In this document: piece after piece, positions 46,301 through 57,188 of the stretch
Layout: every line of letters starts with the position of its first letter
Numbering within the stretch: position 1 is the stretch's first letter
NCBI GenBank assembly: GCA_037127315.1
Contig: JBBBDQ010001028.1
Span: 1,116,001 to 1,180,000, forward strand
Source of the DNA: Ascarosepion bandense
Taxonomy: Eukaryota > Mollusca > Cephalopoda > Sepiida > Sepiidae
Direction of reading: 5' to 3'
DNA: 64,000 nucleotides
The notes under the pieces: generated by a model
Database searches by the model: none
What the model was told of the DNA's origin: nothing
Seen by the model: the letters and a program-made list of their open reading frames with translations, nothing else
Position numbers and translations under genes: made by a program

Positions 46301-49300
46301 TTAAATGTTGACTATTTGAGGATTTTTTTTTCTGCATACATTTTTTCTGACTAATTATTATTGTTTAATTTTTTTCTTTTTTTAACTGTTATAGAAGTAA
46401 TTTGGGAATACATTTTTTCAATTATAAAATGGTGATAGTTTTAGAATAGGAGTTTCTTGAAATGTAACCATTACTATATATTGAGGGAAGTAACTATGCA
46501 ATTCTGATTTATTATAAGGGGCTTTTAATTTTCTTCGTTGCCATATCATATTTTTTTTTTCTTTCATCATCCTTGTTCCACACTCTCCTTGGAGCCCTAT
46601 CATGGTAGACAGTTGGGGAGAAATTCAGAGATACAAAAATGGTATACGCAAGTTAAGTATTTACATTTAGTCATCAATAATTTCTTTCATTTACCTGTCC
46701 CTGTAAAAGTTTTAATGACACATTTTAATTATAAAATAATTGACCCTTGCCACTGCCTTCTAGTAACAATTTGATTAAATCTGGTTGGTGTATGCATGTT
46801 TTTTTTTTTGTTTATTTTTTTTATTATAGGTTGTGAAGTAACTGTATTTTTGGTGCGTGGAATGGTACTAGGGCTTGACATGACCAGCCGATTGATCAGA
46901 TCGGGCCTCTCTAACTGCCTATCTAGCCAATAAGAGCCAAAGTAGCGTGTTGGATTTCAGAAGTATTTTTTCTAATGCTTGAAGCCATCATCTTGCAGAA
47001 TTCTGTCCTTAAGCATCAGAAGTTGTCACTTACAGCAGACAGTTGGCCTCATCATTGGTATCTTACTCCACTGCAGAGGTGCAATCAGCATATTCTGAAG
47101 CCCCAGCCAACAGGATAAGCAAACTGGTGAGAGAGGAATGCAAATGAGTGCACAAGAATGAGGCAGAGAGAGAGAGAGAAGCGTACTAGTTTTAGAGAAT
47201 GTAAGAGATAAAAAAAAAAACTTACGTGTCACCAGTCTGACTTTCCCAAAATGTAAAGACACCTGAACAGCTTATTGTGATCACCCAAACATGGAAATCA
47301 CCCTTTGACTTTGTTCCTACACATACATAAGCATCCAAACCAAATCCCAATAGTAAACTACATAACAGCACTGCATGATCCATAGATTCCTGTACACAAA
47401 CAAGGAAATTTATAAAAATAAAGGTATTACATTTTTGTGAGTTTCTCAGTTCAAATTAACATCAGAATATTAAACATTAGAATTTTAAGTCTCAACAAGT
47501 TTCTGATAATATTGTATGGTTTAACTTTATATCTAATGAATACCAACTAAAATAAGGCTATTTAGTTTTCCTTATGCTTTGGATTAAAATTTGCTGCTTT
47601 TTTTTGTTTTTAAAGCAAATGCAGAGACATTTACACAAAAATTCAAAATGAATCTTGTTTATGTGAGGTTATTTTTGCTGCAAGTGAAAAAAAGCTCACA
47701 GTAAACAAAAATCAATTATAAAACACATCCCAGTGTCTACCAGCCCTGTAGCAGTGTAAAACAAAGTTGACATTACCACTACATCATGGCCAAAAAAAAA
47801 AAAAAAAAAAAACAATGTGCAAGACAACAATAAAGTCATTCTTTTTGAGGAAGAATGCCAAAAACATCTATATGAACATAGAAACTTATGATTTACAAGG
47901 ACAGCAGTGAAGCAAAGTAAGTTGTGCTTAATATCTAAATAAATTCTTTTTAAAAACAAAGTGTATCAAACTCTTTGTAAGACACTAGTTAGTTTAAACC
48001 ATAAAAAAATAACACTTTCAGTCATACTGTCCTCAATATATCCAGAAAAAAAGGGTTCATGTCTAATCCTCATAATACCCTCCGGTATGGGGCGCTTATT
48101 ATACACTAATTACGTTACTCGCTGAGAGATGTTTTTTGTTTCATAAACAAGTCAACAATTTCTTCTGACCTCAAAGAACTTGCACAATCGGGAAAGCAGC
48201 ATAATGGTTATGCTCTATAAGTAAGTAAAATGTTGCAAACTGACCCCTTTGTTGCAGCAGAGGAAGGCATGCATTGATGTCCATTTCTCTTGGATCATTC
48301 CTTGACCAATTGAGTCAGATTTTCCAACATGAATAAGACCCACAAATCGAGCAGCTTCACGAGGAGTATTAAGTAGCCGATTTGTTCGAATTGGACGAAC
48401 AAATGAACATACAGGTCGTCTTTCACCATTTTCGTCCTGAAATGACAAATAGAACTTGAGCACAATGTATTCTGAATTTATGTGAAAACCACTACACTTA
48501 ATTATAGAGGCAACAAGGATTTTTTCAATATCGAAATATTTTCTCCATTCTTTTTGTAAATTATTAAAGAAAATAGATAGCAAGAATTATTGCATTTAAA
48601 ATAGTAATATCAAATAGAAATTTCCCCCCCCTCACACCCTATGTATAATTATGTAAAAATGCAGCTTGCAACCTACTATCACTTCTGACAAAGTGCAGCT
48701 AAAACCTGGACACCAAAAAAAAAAAAAATGCATTTCTTTCTGTACATGATCCAATGGTCTTGAACATCTCTAAAACCAGTTGCACTGCAATGATCTAACC
48801 TGGAACCTAACTGGAATGCACCTCAATATAGATGACTGAACAATTCCCTGTTGATTAAGTCAGCAGTGAGATGTCAGAGTAAGCTAGGTTCACAATGACA
48901 TCTCATAGGTGTTTTTGACAACATATAAGTTCAGGTTTGGCTCTCTAAGAACTCATTGAAATGGAAAAGATTTCAGACCATGGATGAGATTAAAGATTAA
49001 AACTGCCATAAAGAAAGTCCAAGTTCTGAGTTACATATTGAAAATTTAACTACATAGGTAGTATAATAAACAACTGTGACAGAAATTTGAAGGTGTATAG
49101 GAATAGTGAAAGATGACTTTTAGAAACTGAGTGAAGCAGTAAGGAATTGGAAAATGCCCTTTGAAACAAAACGGAATGCTGGACTGCTACGTAATCTCTT
49201 GCATGACAGTGAATGCTGGATAATCTCTTTACAGTTGGAAAAGAGACTTAAAACAGATGTAGTTCTGACAAATGCTGAGAATACCAGTTTTAAGGAGAAT

Positions 49301-52300
49301 AGAAATTACAAAGAAACAGCTACGAGCAATCAGAAAGTGACAGTTGAAATTTTTGAAACACAGTAAGGGTAATATTGAAAGCAAGAAGAAACTACTTAAG
49401 TAGATTGGTCTATTCAGAAAATAGAAAAAAAATTCCCTTGGAAATAATTTTTATAGATTTATCAGTCCTTAGTTCTTTTTTAGGTTGTGACATTTATCAG
49501 AAAAAAACATAAAAAAAAACAAAAAAAAAAAAAACAAATTTAGTTCAAAATATTTGTATAGTGTAAAATCAATTCCTATATTTATTTTAAAATATTTTAA
49601 ACAAGCAATAACTTTTCTGGCAAAATAATAGTTTTCTTCTAAATTTATTAATTTCAAACATGATTAATTCACTATCAAAGTTTGGCCACCCATTTTTATT
49701 TACAAATGTGGACATAATGAAAGAAACAGGCTTAAATAAAAACAATAGACCTTGAGAGTGGTGGTGGTGGAGGATGCTTTGCAATTTTTCTTTGCCATGA
49801 TATCATTACTAATTTGTATTTATTTTGGTTATTCATTCCAGGTTTGGATGCTTTTGGTCATGTGTAAAATGTAACACCTATTACCCTACTTCATATATAT
49901 AAATAGGAATTTTCAAAAACAATATATCAACTCCATTCTTTTGATTGTACATGATTATCTTAAGATTAGAGAAAAACTATTTTCAAAATAAAATTCTTTG
50001 TACAAATTTATTTTTTCCAAAAGCTCCCAAGTACATTGTATCTTTCAAGTTCCATCATGCAAGATTTCATTTTTCAATCATACTAGAAGGTAAAAGTTGA
50101 ATTTATTTGTCTCCTAAAGAAAGAATAGGAAGGTACCTGTGTAAATATTTTCACCATCCTTTCTTTGAGATCATCCCTAATCTCCTGAAATTCTTGCCAC
50201 CAATTACTGGCATAGACAAAAAACCTTCGTTCATTCTCCCTAAAGAAACGAAGCTCCTGTTTGCATTGTTCCTCAATAATATCCCTGGTCAATAGTTTGG
50301 AAGGACGAGGATTGACGTACAGCTCTACTTCCAGTAAACCTACAGGCATCTTTCCTGTACAAAAGAAGAATGTAATATCCAGGTTATAATAGGTATTATG
50401 ATTCTAAATTTCATGGAGGTAAAAAAGGGAAACAATGCCACAAATTATCAGAATTTTTTTTTTTTTATAATGGAAATAATTTGGTAAAGTGGATAAATCA
50501 GTGTAGTTTTTTAAAGCAGAAACAATAGATGTACAAGTATCACCCAATTACAATTTAATGAAAGCTAAAATATTCCTTGCTCTAATCAGATATTTAATTT
50601 AAAAGCATTTTGCACTTTTTCTCAGAACATAACATTATGTATATATTAAAAGAAATGTTATAGCTACTGTATACTATCACAATACATGAAAAAATGAATA
50701 GGTAAAAATTTGAAGTTGATATGCATCTCTATACATTGAAGATTTGGCTTTCTTGCCTACTTGATTGAGAGAATAATCATTCTTCAAGAAATATTTTAGG
50801 TTTCTTCAAAAGAGATGAACTTGAACATGACTGCTAAAAATACTAAATTCAACACTTCAATGAAATTCATATTAATAAAATTTAACTTCATTTTTGTTAC
50901 AAACTAAATCAAGTTTAATAAAGAGATTACTCATTTCTATAAGCATACCAATTCAGTCTAACCCAAATTTGAATGCCTAAATTTTGGCAATAAATTCAAT
51001 TTGCATACCCAGCACAAAGTAATTTTTGGTGGCACCAACATATGAAAAGTGGATCAAAAAATAAATAAAACATACAAATACATCAAGAATTGTTGTACTC
51101 ACCAGCACCCATCAATTCTATAGATGTGGCTAGCCTATCCACAGCCAATACTTGACGCCATTCAAACAAATGAGTAGAAACCAAAAATTTTGTACCAAAA
51201 GCATCTGTTCTTGTTAGAACAAGATTTAGTTTGTCTGTTATGGACAACAAAGATGCTTCCAACAATCGACCATCTGATCATTTAAAAAAGAAAGAAAGAG
51301 CGGTGGATTAAAAAAAAAAAATTTTTTTCTTGTACATATAAAAATTCAAAATTATTTTCAACAAACTGTTTTACCTTTCAGCTATTAATAATAATTAAGT
51401 CACATAAAAGTGAAGATAATTTATACTAATAATTTTATCTAAAATATTTTCTCACATTCTGTTAAAGATAACACAACAATCCACTTTTGACCTGATATAT
51501 GTAAGTACTGGTATCTCGGCTAGTTTAAAATTAAATGGTCAACCTAACAAAGGCCTACTTCTAATCAAGAGTCTACCACAAAACATGGATTTCTGTAGCT
51601 GAATTGCTACAATTTTATAACTTTTGAGGATAACAATGCTGTGTAAATTTCTCAAAATAAATTTACTTAATTGCATGCTCACATCTACTTTATCTACAAT
51701 TACAACAGTATTAAATAAACTGTTGCTCAATTTATACATTCTTTATCAATCAGAAGCTGTGATCAGTGATTTCAGCTACATAATTTAACCTTATACAACT
51801 ATTTTAATTTTTGATACAAAATGAAAGTGGCATGTTGTTAAAATGCCCCAAATGAATAATTACTATCTCTAACAAGGACCAGATCATCTTGCTCAAGATT
51901 TATCAAAGCAATGTTGCATTCTGTAAACCAAAAATCTTCAACTTACACACAAAAGCAAGAAAAAAAAAACAAAAAAAAAACAAACTACTAATTAAAATAG
52001 TTAAGACATGAAATTTATACATGTAGACATTATGTTACTTTAGTATTAATAAAAACTACAGTAGTTTTTCCATTTTATTTTAGTGACCCCAAGAGAAATA
52101 GTTAACAAAAGGAAATTACATAAAAAAATAAAAAAAAAATTATGAAATTATTGACGTGTATAAATCCTAAAGTCAGCATTATAAAAGGAATGATTCTAAC
52201 CTTGTTTTTTTTTAAAGTCAAAAATAAATTCTTCATTAAATTCTGGGTCACACGTGCATGGTACCTTTCGACTTCTTGCTCTTTGGCCCCTGAAGAGTAT

Positions 52301-52876
52301 GTGCAAAGTGAAGGAAGACTGAACTGCCTGCTGCTGGAGGTGATCAAGGAATGCCCGTCCTCCAAGGACTTTAAAACAAAGTTTAGGATTCCCAGTGACT
52401 AGAAAAAAAATTAAAATAAGTTTAGATAAGTAGGTAGGTGTATCAATAATTCCACAATGGGAAGAAAAAAAAAAGTACTTATTTTATGCAAGTAAAACTT
52501 TTCAACATAAACTTGTTCATACATTTAATTGAGTTATGAATATTAATAACAGATTAAACATTATACAGTTTAAAAGTTTAGATCAAAATTCATAATGACA
52601 AAAAAGTTTTCATGGGTATTGTATGCTCTACACTTTTTATAAAATATAAACATTACTTCAATTTTCAAAAAAGTTGGAACTATCATAAAGAAAAGTGGAA
52701 AAAATCTCTTATAAAAGTTATCTGCACATGACTGTTCAAAAAAATGTCAGTATATTATTGCTATCATAAAATCAAAAACAGAAATTATTGATAGAAAACT
52801 CCTACACTAACAATTCACTGGTAATTGAATTATTTCTAAACTTTTTTCACTGAATTTATGATTTTTAAAATTTATG

Positions 52877-52916
<40 letters not shown>

Positions 52917-54301
52917 ATAAAATTTTAATTGTTATTCTATAGACATAAAATTGACAATATTAAAATTTCTCTTTAACCCAAGAATGCTAACGACCATCAC
53001 CGAGTACATATACCAGGCTCTTGACAAGAATGGTGAAGCCCAAACCGTTGCCTTGGATATCTCTAAAGCGTTCGACAGAGTCTGGCATGCTGGCCTTCCA
53101 TGCAAACTGTGGAGCTATGGTATAACTGGACATTTGTTTGACCTAATTCTCTCTAACTGCACATTGAAGGTGGTATTAAACGGACATGCCTCCCAGATCT
53201 ACCATATGAACGCGTGTGTCCCTCAAACCTCTATCTTAGGTCCTACACTCTTTCTGATCTACATTAATGATCTCCCTGATACCATAAGTTCCCAAGTAGG
53301 TATGTACACCGATGACACCACAGTTTACTCTGACCTTGACCAAAAATCTGGTGTGAGCGACAAAGCGAACCTCGCAGCCGAGTGTGAAAAGAACCTCCAA
53401 TCCGTAGTGGACTGGGATAAGAAACGACTCGTAAATTTTAATGCTTCTAAAACGAAGCTGCTATCAATTAACCACCATAGACAATCGCACATGCCTCCCA
53501 TCAGCATGGAACAGGCTTGCCTCCCAGAGAGTAAAACACTATGCCTCCTTGGCCTTACACTTTCAGCGGACCTCAAGTGGAATGACTATATCGAATCCAT
53601 TGTTAAATCAGATGCTATAAAAGTTAGTTCTCTGTGCAGGGCCTGGAAGTTTTTTTCCGTCTGAATCTATCCTGCACATATATAAATCTACCATCCGCCC
53701 ATGTATTGAATACTGCTGTCAAATCTGGTCGAGTGCCCCTGCTATTCTCTTCAGGGTTCTTGATAAAATACAACGGAGAGTCTGTAATGTGATTGATACA
53801 AACGTGGTAGACCGACTGCAGTCACTCTCTCACCGGTGTAACGTAGCCTCCCTGTGCCTCTTCTATAAATACTTTCACTGCTTCTGCTCCAATGAACTTA
53901 GATCACTGGTGCCCCCTAGGTACGAGTTTGCACGAGATACTAGATTAGCAACTAGGTCCCAGCCTCTTACAGTGAAACCGATAAGATGTAACCACAATTT
54001 CTACTTCAACAGCTTCTTTTCTCGCACTTCCCGCCTGTGGAATTCTCTTCCACATGATTGCTTCCCTGACAGCTACAATCTCCATGAGTTTAAATGTAAG
54101 GTCAACAGACACCTAACACACTAACTTGCAACCATTCTCTCAAATACTCTTCCCATCTGCCCAACCCTCAGCCTCGGTATCCTTACCCATCTATCACCCT
54201 CCTTCTGACATTTCCTATGTTTAACCACTATCTCTTCACCTTCCCCTATGTATCCCCCTGCGCAATAGTGGCAGTAGAATGCCTTGCTTGGGGTGAAATG
54301 A

Positions 54302-54342
<41 letters not shown>

Positions 54343-55640
54343 ATACACACACTAGCCATGTCAGTTGTGCCATACGTGATACACGCTTTGGGCAATCATG
54401 TCTCTTAAAGAGACATGACTGACCAGGCAGAAGATTATCCTGTAGTAGGTTGCCATTGCTTTCTGTGGTAGACTGGTTGTCAGCCAAAGCTATAGAACCC
54501 AATCTGTACTATTATTTAACCCCTAACTGGAAGGAAGGGGTGGATTAATACCTTTCCCAAGGGTATTTGGGTGTAAGTGAACGCAAGGAATTCAACTGGA
54601 ATTTGAACTCAGCTCCCTGATTTGTCGTTCCAAGCCAATATCCATTGCACCACAATGCACTAACCGCAAATGATGCCATTTTACAATTTAATTAAATTTT
54701 TAGCACCTGATTTTCTTACCTAAATAATGTTTTTCAGTTCCTATTTCGAAATGCCTGCATGTAAAATATTTCAAATAAAGAGTTATATTTAATATTCTTT
54801 TGATATTTTCAAAATTGGGTATGATATATAAATGGTTAGTAGTGGTATAACTTTATCGATGGTTAGTGTTCCAGTGTTAAAGCAAAAAATGTAAAAATTA
54901 AGTTTTTGTAAATAAAACTTCAGACCATATTTTTAAATAAAACTCAAGAGTAAATTTTCAACTATTACATATTACAGATATAACTAATAACATTGAACTG
55001 TTTATTTTCAACAAATCATACCATATAACAAATGAAATAAAAATTGGAAGAATATTAAAGTGTGTCAAATATGATCTAGCTGTTTCAAATAGATTGAAAG
55101 TACTTAATATTAACTGACATTATCATAATAAAATAACTGCCTTAACTACAATGGAAATGAGAAACTATTCCCAAGTTCATAATTACAAAAGCTTATTTAT
55201 GGCATTTCAACAATGAAAACTTAGTATCTGGGCAAGTTAGATACTAAGTAATTAAACCCAATAATAGTCCCTTCAGCTACACTGAGGCAATCATTTTAAA
55301 ATAGCAGTAATCACACATCAGCATACTGACTTTTTTTAAAAAGTGTCACTGTAGTTATTTACAGAAATTATTAAAAAAATTCACCTGGAAATTCCAAACT
55401 GTCCATCATATTGGTCAATTTCCTTTTTTTCTCACAGTCACTTGAGATAACACATTTGTCTCCTTTCATGCAGTTATTGTTCTTAGCCTGTTCAATATCA
55501 TTGACGATGCTATCAAATGCACCAGATTCCTTCAAGTGCTTCACTAAGTCACTGGGACTCAGGGCAGACTTTGTGTCTCTTACACCCTGATCCATCTTCA
55601 AATCTGGCAACAAGGACTTCAGCTTATTCTGAACAGTTTC
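37261..55640 (-). CDS. CEP76: Centrosomal protein CEP76 (gene, eleven coding exons, N-terminal exon missing)
   Basis: Eleven minus-strand exons with GT-AG borders and compatible phases join to 1,887 nt (628 residues plus stop); human CEP76 has 659 residues. In order: N-terminal helical region (SALSPSDLVKHLKESGAFDS), CEP76-type C2 domain starting KVLGGRAFLDHL, then a transglutaminase-like (TGL) domain from ~FVYASNWWQEF through ENG...RPVCSFVRP, DAYVCVGTKSKG, FTFWESQTG and PYPYRTVGCVFNH to the C-terminal region with VRLAV and ACIYHRVA. CEP76 is a centriole-associated partner of CP110 that restrains centriole re-duplication. The presumed TGL nucleophile is changed (Cys in human GDCEDHA, Ser in GESMDHA here). 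About 30 N-terminal residues with the start codon were not found up to 64,000. Introns carry a LINE B, LINE A, SINEs and two hairpins. Confidence 0.94.
38275..40140 (+). repeat. AT-rich dispersed element, copy 2 (CEP76 last intron)
   Basis: Shares two ordered blocks with 15,955-17,215 (AAGAGGAAAGATCAAA, TTTTAATGAAACTTCAG, GATTCCAATCAATATAATTT, GGGTATTTTGCTTA, GGAGGTACCTA). A middle block near 39,340 (GTGGCGGTACCTAAAAAG) resembles the family at 8.5 and 13.35 kb. No ORF. Confidence 0.6.
41135..41264 (-). CDS. CEP76: CEP76 coding exon (tenth visible)
   Basis: Acceptor ...TTCTCAAG and donor ATGAA|GTAAGT. It encodes GNSSGTQEFKDALQKMM... and FNGFPIQ, matching human GNEEFQDAIRR...FKGFPIH. The donor overlaps an in-frame TAA, so ORF finding ends here. 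Confidence 0.93.
41961..42048 (-). CDS. CEP76: CEP76 coding exon (ninth visible)
   Basis: An 88-nt exon, acceptor TTATTTTAG and donor ACCG|GTGAGT. It encodes AEGLTTQWDDQLSYLLLSRL and HYFENERIT; human has GLTTVWEDQLSYLLSPAL. Too short for the usual ORF scan. Confidence 0.94.
42456..42668 (-). CDS. CEP76: CEP76 coding exon (eighth visible)
   Basis: 71 whole codons between TATTCAG and GACAG|GTATGG. PSDTVEVCDFVLNERTKWKP is the counterpart of human PSDAVETCVFDLNDESKWKP. Confidence 0.95.
42849..42903 (-). ncRNA. Candidate intronic hairpin RNA (hairpin 1)
   Basis: 22-nt arms (42,849-42,870 and 42,882-42,903) with an 11-nt loop, in the CEP76 intron between 42,668 and 43,296. There is one difference between the arms: a C.A mismatch on the plus strand and a U.G wobble on the minus strand. 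A CEP76-sense transcript therefore forms a continuous 22-bp stem, with weaker pairing beyond its base. Size and shape fit a microRNA precursor; a young MITE is the main alternative. Confidence 0.5.
42957..43026 (-). ncRNA. Candidate intronic hairpin RNA (hairpin 2)
   Basis: 24-nt arms (42,957-42,980 and 43,003-43,026) enclose a 22-nt partly paired loop, only 53 bp from hairpin 1. Both arm differences are A.C-type mismatches on the plus strand and G.U wobbles on the minus (CEP76 sense) strand. The 5' arm on that strand ends GGAGGUGGAAUGUA. Overall length is 70 nt. Confidence 0.5.
43296..43413 (-). CDS. CEP76: CEP76 coding exon (seventh visible)
   Basis: Acceptor TTCTTCCAG, donor CCAG|GTAAG. 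YLHKPIHIG..., HPYPYRTVGCVFNHKNFYAN and IQ match human YIHKP...LYPYRTIGCVFNHQMF. The first base completes a Thr codon. Confidence 0.95.
43650..46150 (-). mobile_element. LINE family B (gag-bearing), long degenerate copy
   Basis: On the minus strand from 46,124 down: ORF1 zinc knuckles (PLRCHNRQRFGYHKDR, PVCPKYSSADQETGC, KFCHFNGN) at 45,918-46,124; endonuclease end (AIDLILNDPETYLDYS, GSDHFPVVLENS) near 45,110-45,210; and RT pieces (FLKK..., VSGNKLL, PSNYHPF-like, FQSGFRKN-like) at 43,690-44,000. Many stops and frameshifts. It fills most of the CEP76 intron 43,414-47,225. Confidence 0.75.
44395..44590. repeat. GC-richer insertion inside LINE B
   Basis: An island (GACCCTAGTCTGGGGGTTAA ... ACCCAGGACCTAGTATT) with composition unlike its flanks, interrupting the LINE B frame order. 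Probably a nested SINE-like insertion; no second copy was seen here. Confidence 0.4.
46856..47112 (+). mobile_element. SINE-like repeat (family 2), copy 2
   Basis: Reverse-complement match to 20,634-20,870 over its length, ending CAGAGGTGCAATCAGCATAT then TCTGAAGCCCCAGCCAAC. It lies ~115 bp from a CEP76 exon. Confidence 0.7.
47226..47389 (-). CDS. CEP76: CEP76 coding exon with TGL core (sixth visible)
   Basis: Acceptor GTGTACAG, donor GACAC|GTAAG. It begins ESMDHAVLLCSLLLGFGLDA, with YVCVGTKSKG, HVWV and FTFWESQTGD following. Human has DCEDHANLLCSLLLGYGLEA. The His of HAWV is kept (HVWV); the Cys of DCEDH is Ser. Confidence 0.95.
48245..48436 (-). CDS. CEP76: CEP76 coding exon (fifth visible)
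   Basis: 64 whole codons, DENGERRPVCSFVRPIRTNR through NTPREAARFVG to LCCNKG. Human: DENGINRPVCSYVKPLRAGR...DTPRQAARFV...LCRNKG. Donor GGG|GTCAGT. Confidence 0.96.
50137..50354 (-). CDS. CEP76: CEP76 coding exon (fourth visible)
   Basis: Acceptor TTGTACAG, donor ACAG|GTACC. It encodes the end of the C2 domain (KMPVGLLEVELYVNP) and a linker ending ERRFFVYASNWWQEF...RMVKIFTQ. Human: ERLFLVYAKQWWREY...RLVKIFAQ. Confidence 0.95.
51103..51273 (-). CDS. CEP76: CEP76 coding exon (third visible)
   Basis: Acceptor AATGATCAG, donor GCTG|GTGAGT. C2-domain strands TDKLNLVLTRTDAFG, STHLFEWRQVL and SIELMGA match human HMVLIKTDIFG, SYFLEWRSVL and TVELMGV. Confidence 0.95.
52201..52398 (-). CDS. CEP76: CEP76 coding exon (second visible)
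   Basis: Acceptor TTTTTCTAG, donor CAAG|GTTAGA. In the phase set by its neighbours it reads TGNPKLCFKVLGGRAFLDHL, then FTLHILFRGQRARSRKVPCT with CDPEF, the start of the C2 domain. The longest open frame in this interval is a different, non-coding one. Confidence 0.95.
52880..52911. repeat. Poly(A) tract
   Basis: About 32 A residues, just upstream of the LINE A insertion. It could be the tail of another retroposon. Confidence 0.85.
52951..54341 (+). mobile_element. LINE family A, 5'-truncated, best-preserved copy
   Basis: It enters within the RT at about TITEYIYQALDKNGEAQTVA. Catalytic motif A ALDISKAFDRVWHAGL is present, then VPQTSILGP and motif C YTDDTT (~53,310). One frameshift in a T run at ~53,650 separates the RT from the C-terminal region (SESILHIYKSTIRP, then NSFFSRTSRLWNSLPHD). 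Stop TAA at 54,122, a 3'UTR with CCCCTGCGCAATAGTGGCAG, and a ~37-nt poly(A) at 54,305-54,341. Jockey/CR1-like by RT and post-RT motifs. It lies antisense in a CEP76 intron. Confidence 0.9.
54356..54660 (-). mobile_element. tRNA-derived SINE (family 1), copy 3
   Basis: Immediately after the LINE A tail. Same layout as 12,735-13,022: AAAGAGACATGACTGACC, GTTGCCATTGCTTTCTGTGG, CCTTTCCCAAGGGTATTTGG, and the A/B-box head at the high-coordinate end (GAGCTGAGTTCAAATTCC, TGGTGCAATGGATATTGGC on minus). Confidence 0.8.
55385..55640 (-). CDS. CEP76: CEP76 coding exon (first visible)
   Basis: Acceptor AAATTTTTAG at 55,641, donor CCAG|GTGAAT. It starts in phase 0 with ETVQNKLKSLLPDLKMD and contains SALSPSDLVKHLKESGAFDS, aligning with human residues from about 34 on. 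An acceptor at its 5' end shows that a further upstream exon exists. Confidence 0.92.
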
Positions 55641-57039
55641 CTAAAAATTTAAAGTTAAAAAAAAAAAAAGTTTAAAATTATTAAATATTAGAAAAATGAT
55701 AAAATAAGAGAAATCAGTATTTTTATAAATTGTTACATTAATGTACATTTAGGAATGATTAATGTTTTATGTTTCTGCATTATAGTGAGAAAGACTTATA
55801 CGACATTTCTTCCACTCTTGCCAGTTTGCTTAACATGCTCTGCTGCAATTAAATTTTTGATTCACACTACATGTCAGCTGGATGTGAACACTGAGAAAAT
55901 AAAACAGAAAGTTTTTGCACAGGGGTTCTGAGCATCACATCTGTTTCACAAAGTAAAATAGAATAACCACATTAACATTCCCACAAAAAACACAAAACCT
56001 AGTTGACTATCAGATTTGCTTAAAAGAAAATCCTTCATAAACACTGGCACAGTAGTAGGCTGGAAAGACTACCTGCCTGCCATCACCATGAACATTCACT
56101 TCTTTCACTCAAGCTTCACTAATCTCACTCGACACTACTAATGTCACCAGTGATTTCTAATACCTTAGCTTTTTCATTATCTAGCTCCAGGCCTCACTCA
56201 TCACTACAATGATCTCACATTGGTACCACATTCCATCAGAATACAAAAGGAGACATTCCACTTGATCAACCTTCACTATCTACAGCTAATCCCTTGTCAC
56301 CATAACCTTGACAACCTTAAATTTATACACTTTACCACAAATCAACCAACCAAACCCCCTTATCAAGCAATTTCAGTTCATCTCAGTATCACACACCTCA
56401 CAGGTGTCGATTTCAACCATGGAGAAGGATGTACAACAAATCCCACCAACAACTAATACACCCCAGACCTATCCTCTGATCCCAACTGTGATCTCAACCA
56501 ACCAATCCAAGAAATTGGTTAATTCCCAACCCTACTGACAACACCCTTACATCTAATTGTTTGCCTTAACAACAGCAACTTGAAAGAATTCATGTGGTTC
56601 ACATGGATGATTTTTGCCAAATTTCAAACAATGTATCCAAATTGATGAATATATGCTGTTGGAAACTTAATCCTTATTTGTTCCTTTCCTCAGTGAGCAA
56701 ACACTTGTAATAACTCATACCAATGATATGATCACTATATTAATGAAGACAAATTCAAGCTTTCCCAAAGTTTAAAAAAAAAAAAAAAAAAAAAAATTAC
56801 ACAAAACACACTGATCAACATTTGACATTAAATTACTATTTTCATGTCCCAACTTCAATTGGCCAACCCCACCATCTAATTTATACAATATTAGTGGCAT
56901 TTATGTTTTTATATACAAATATCAATGATAGTTGTTCACTCTTTGAGTAAGTTATCTGCTATCAAATTCACATTTCTACCAAAGCCCCTGTACAAAAGAT
57001 AAATCATAAACCAGCATGTCTATTAAACAGGTTAAGAGG
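55641..57039. other. Region upstream of the first visible CEP76 exon; no gene recognised
   Basis: Probably CEP76 intron 1. Contains a poly(A) run at 56,773-56,796 and a His/Pro/Thr-rich pair of overlapping short frames at 56,220-56,538 that match nothing known to me. Confidence 0.4.
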
Positions 57040-57154
57040 CTCATCCCTTGTTCCCTGTTTAGGATGTGGTTTCCGGCTTTCTCTTTTCCAATCTTTTCAC
57101 TATTACGTAGCCCCCTGCACATCAGTGGCGTTACCACCTTGCTCGGGGTGATAC

Positions 57155-57186
<32 letters not shown>
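57040..57186 (+). mobile_element. LINE family A 3' end with poly(A)
   Basis: Matches the 3'UTR of the 52,951-54,341 copy (CCCCCTGCACATCAGTGGCG, CTTGCTCGGGGTGATA) and ends in ~28 A. A severely 5'-truncated insertion. Confidence 0.8.

Positions 57187-57188
<2 letters not shown>

Noticed and set aside
52102..52365. Longest minus-strand ORF over the second visible CEP76 exon
   Set aside because: It is in the wrong frame; the neighbouring exon phases and the C2 homology select a different frame in the same exon.
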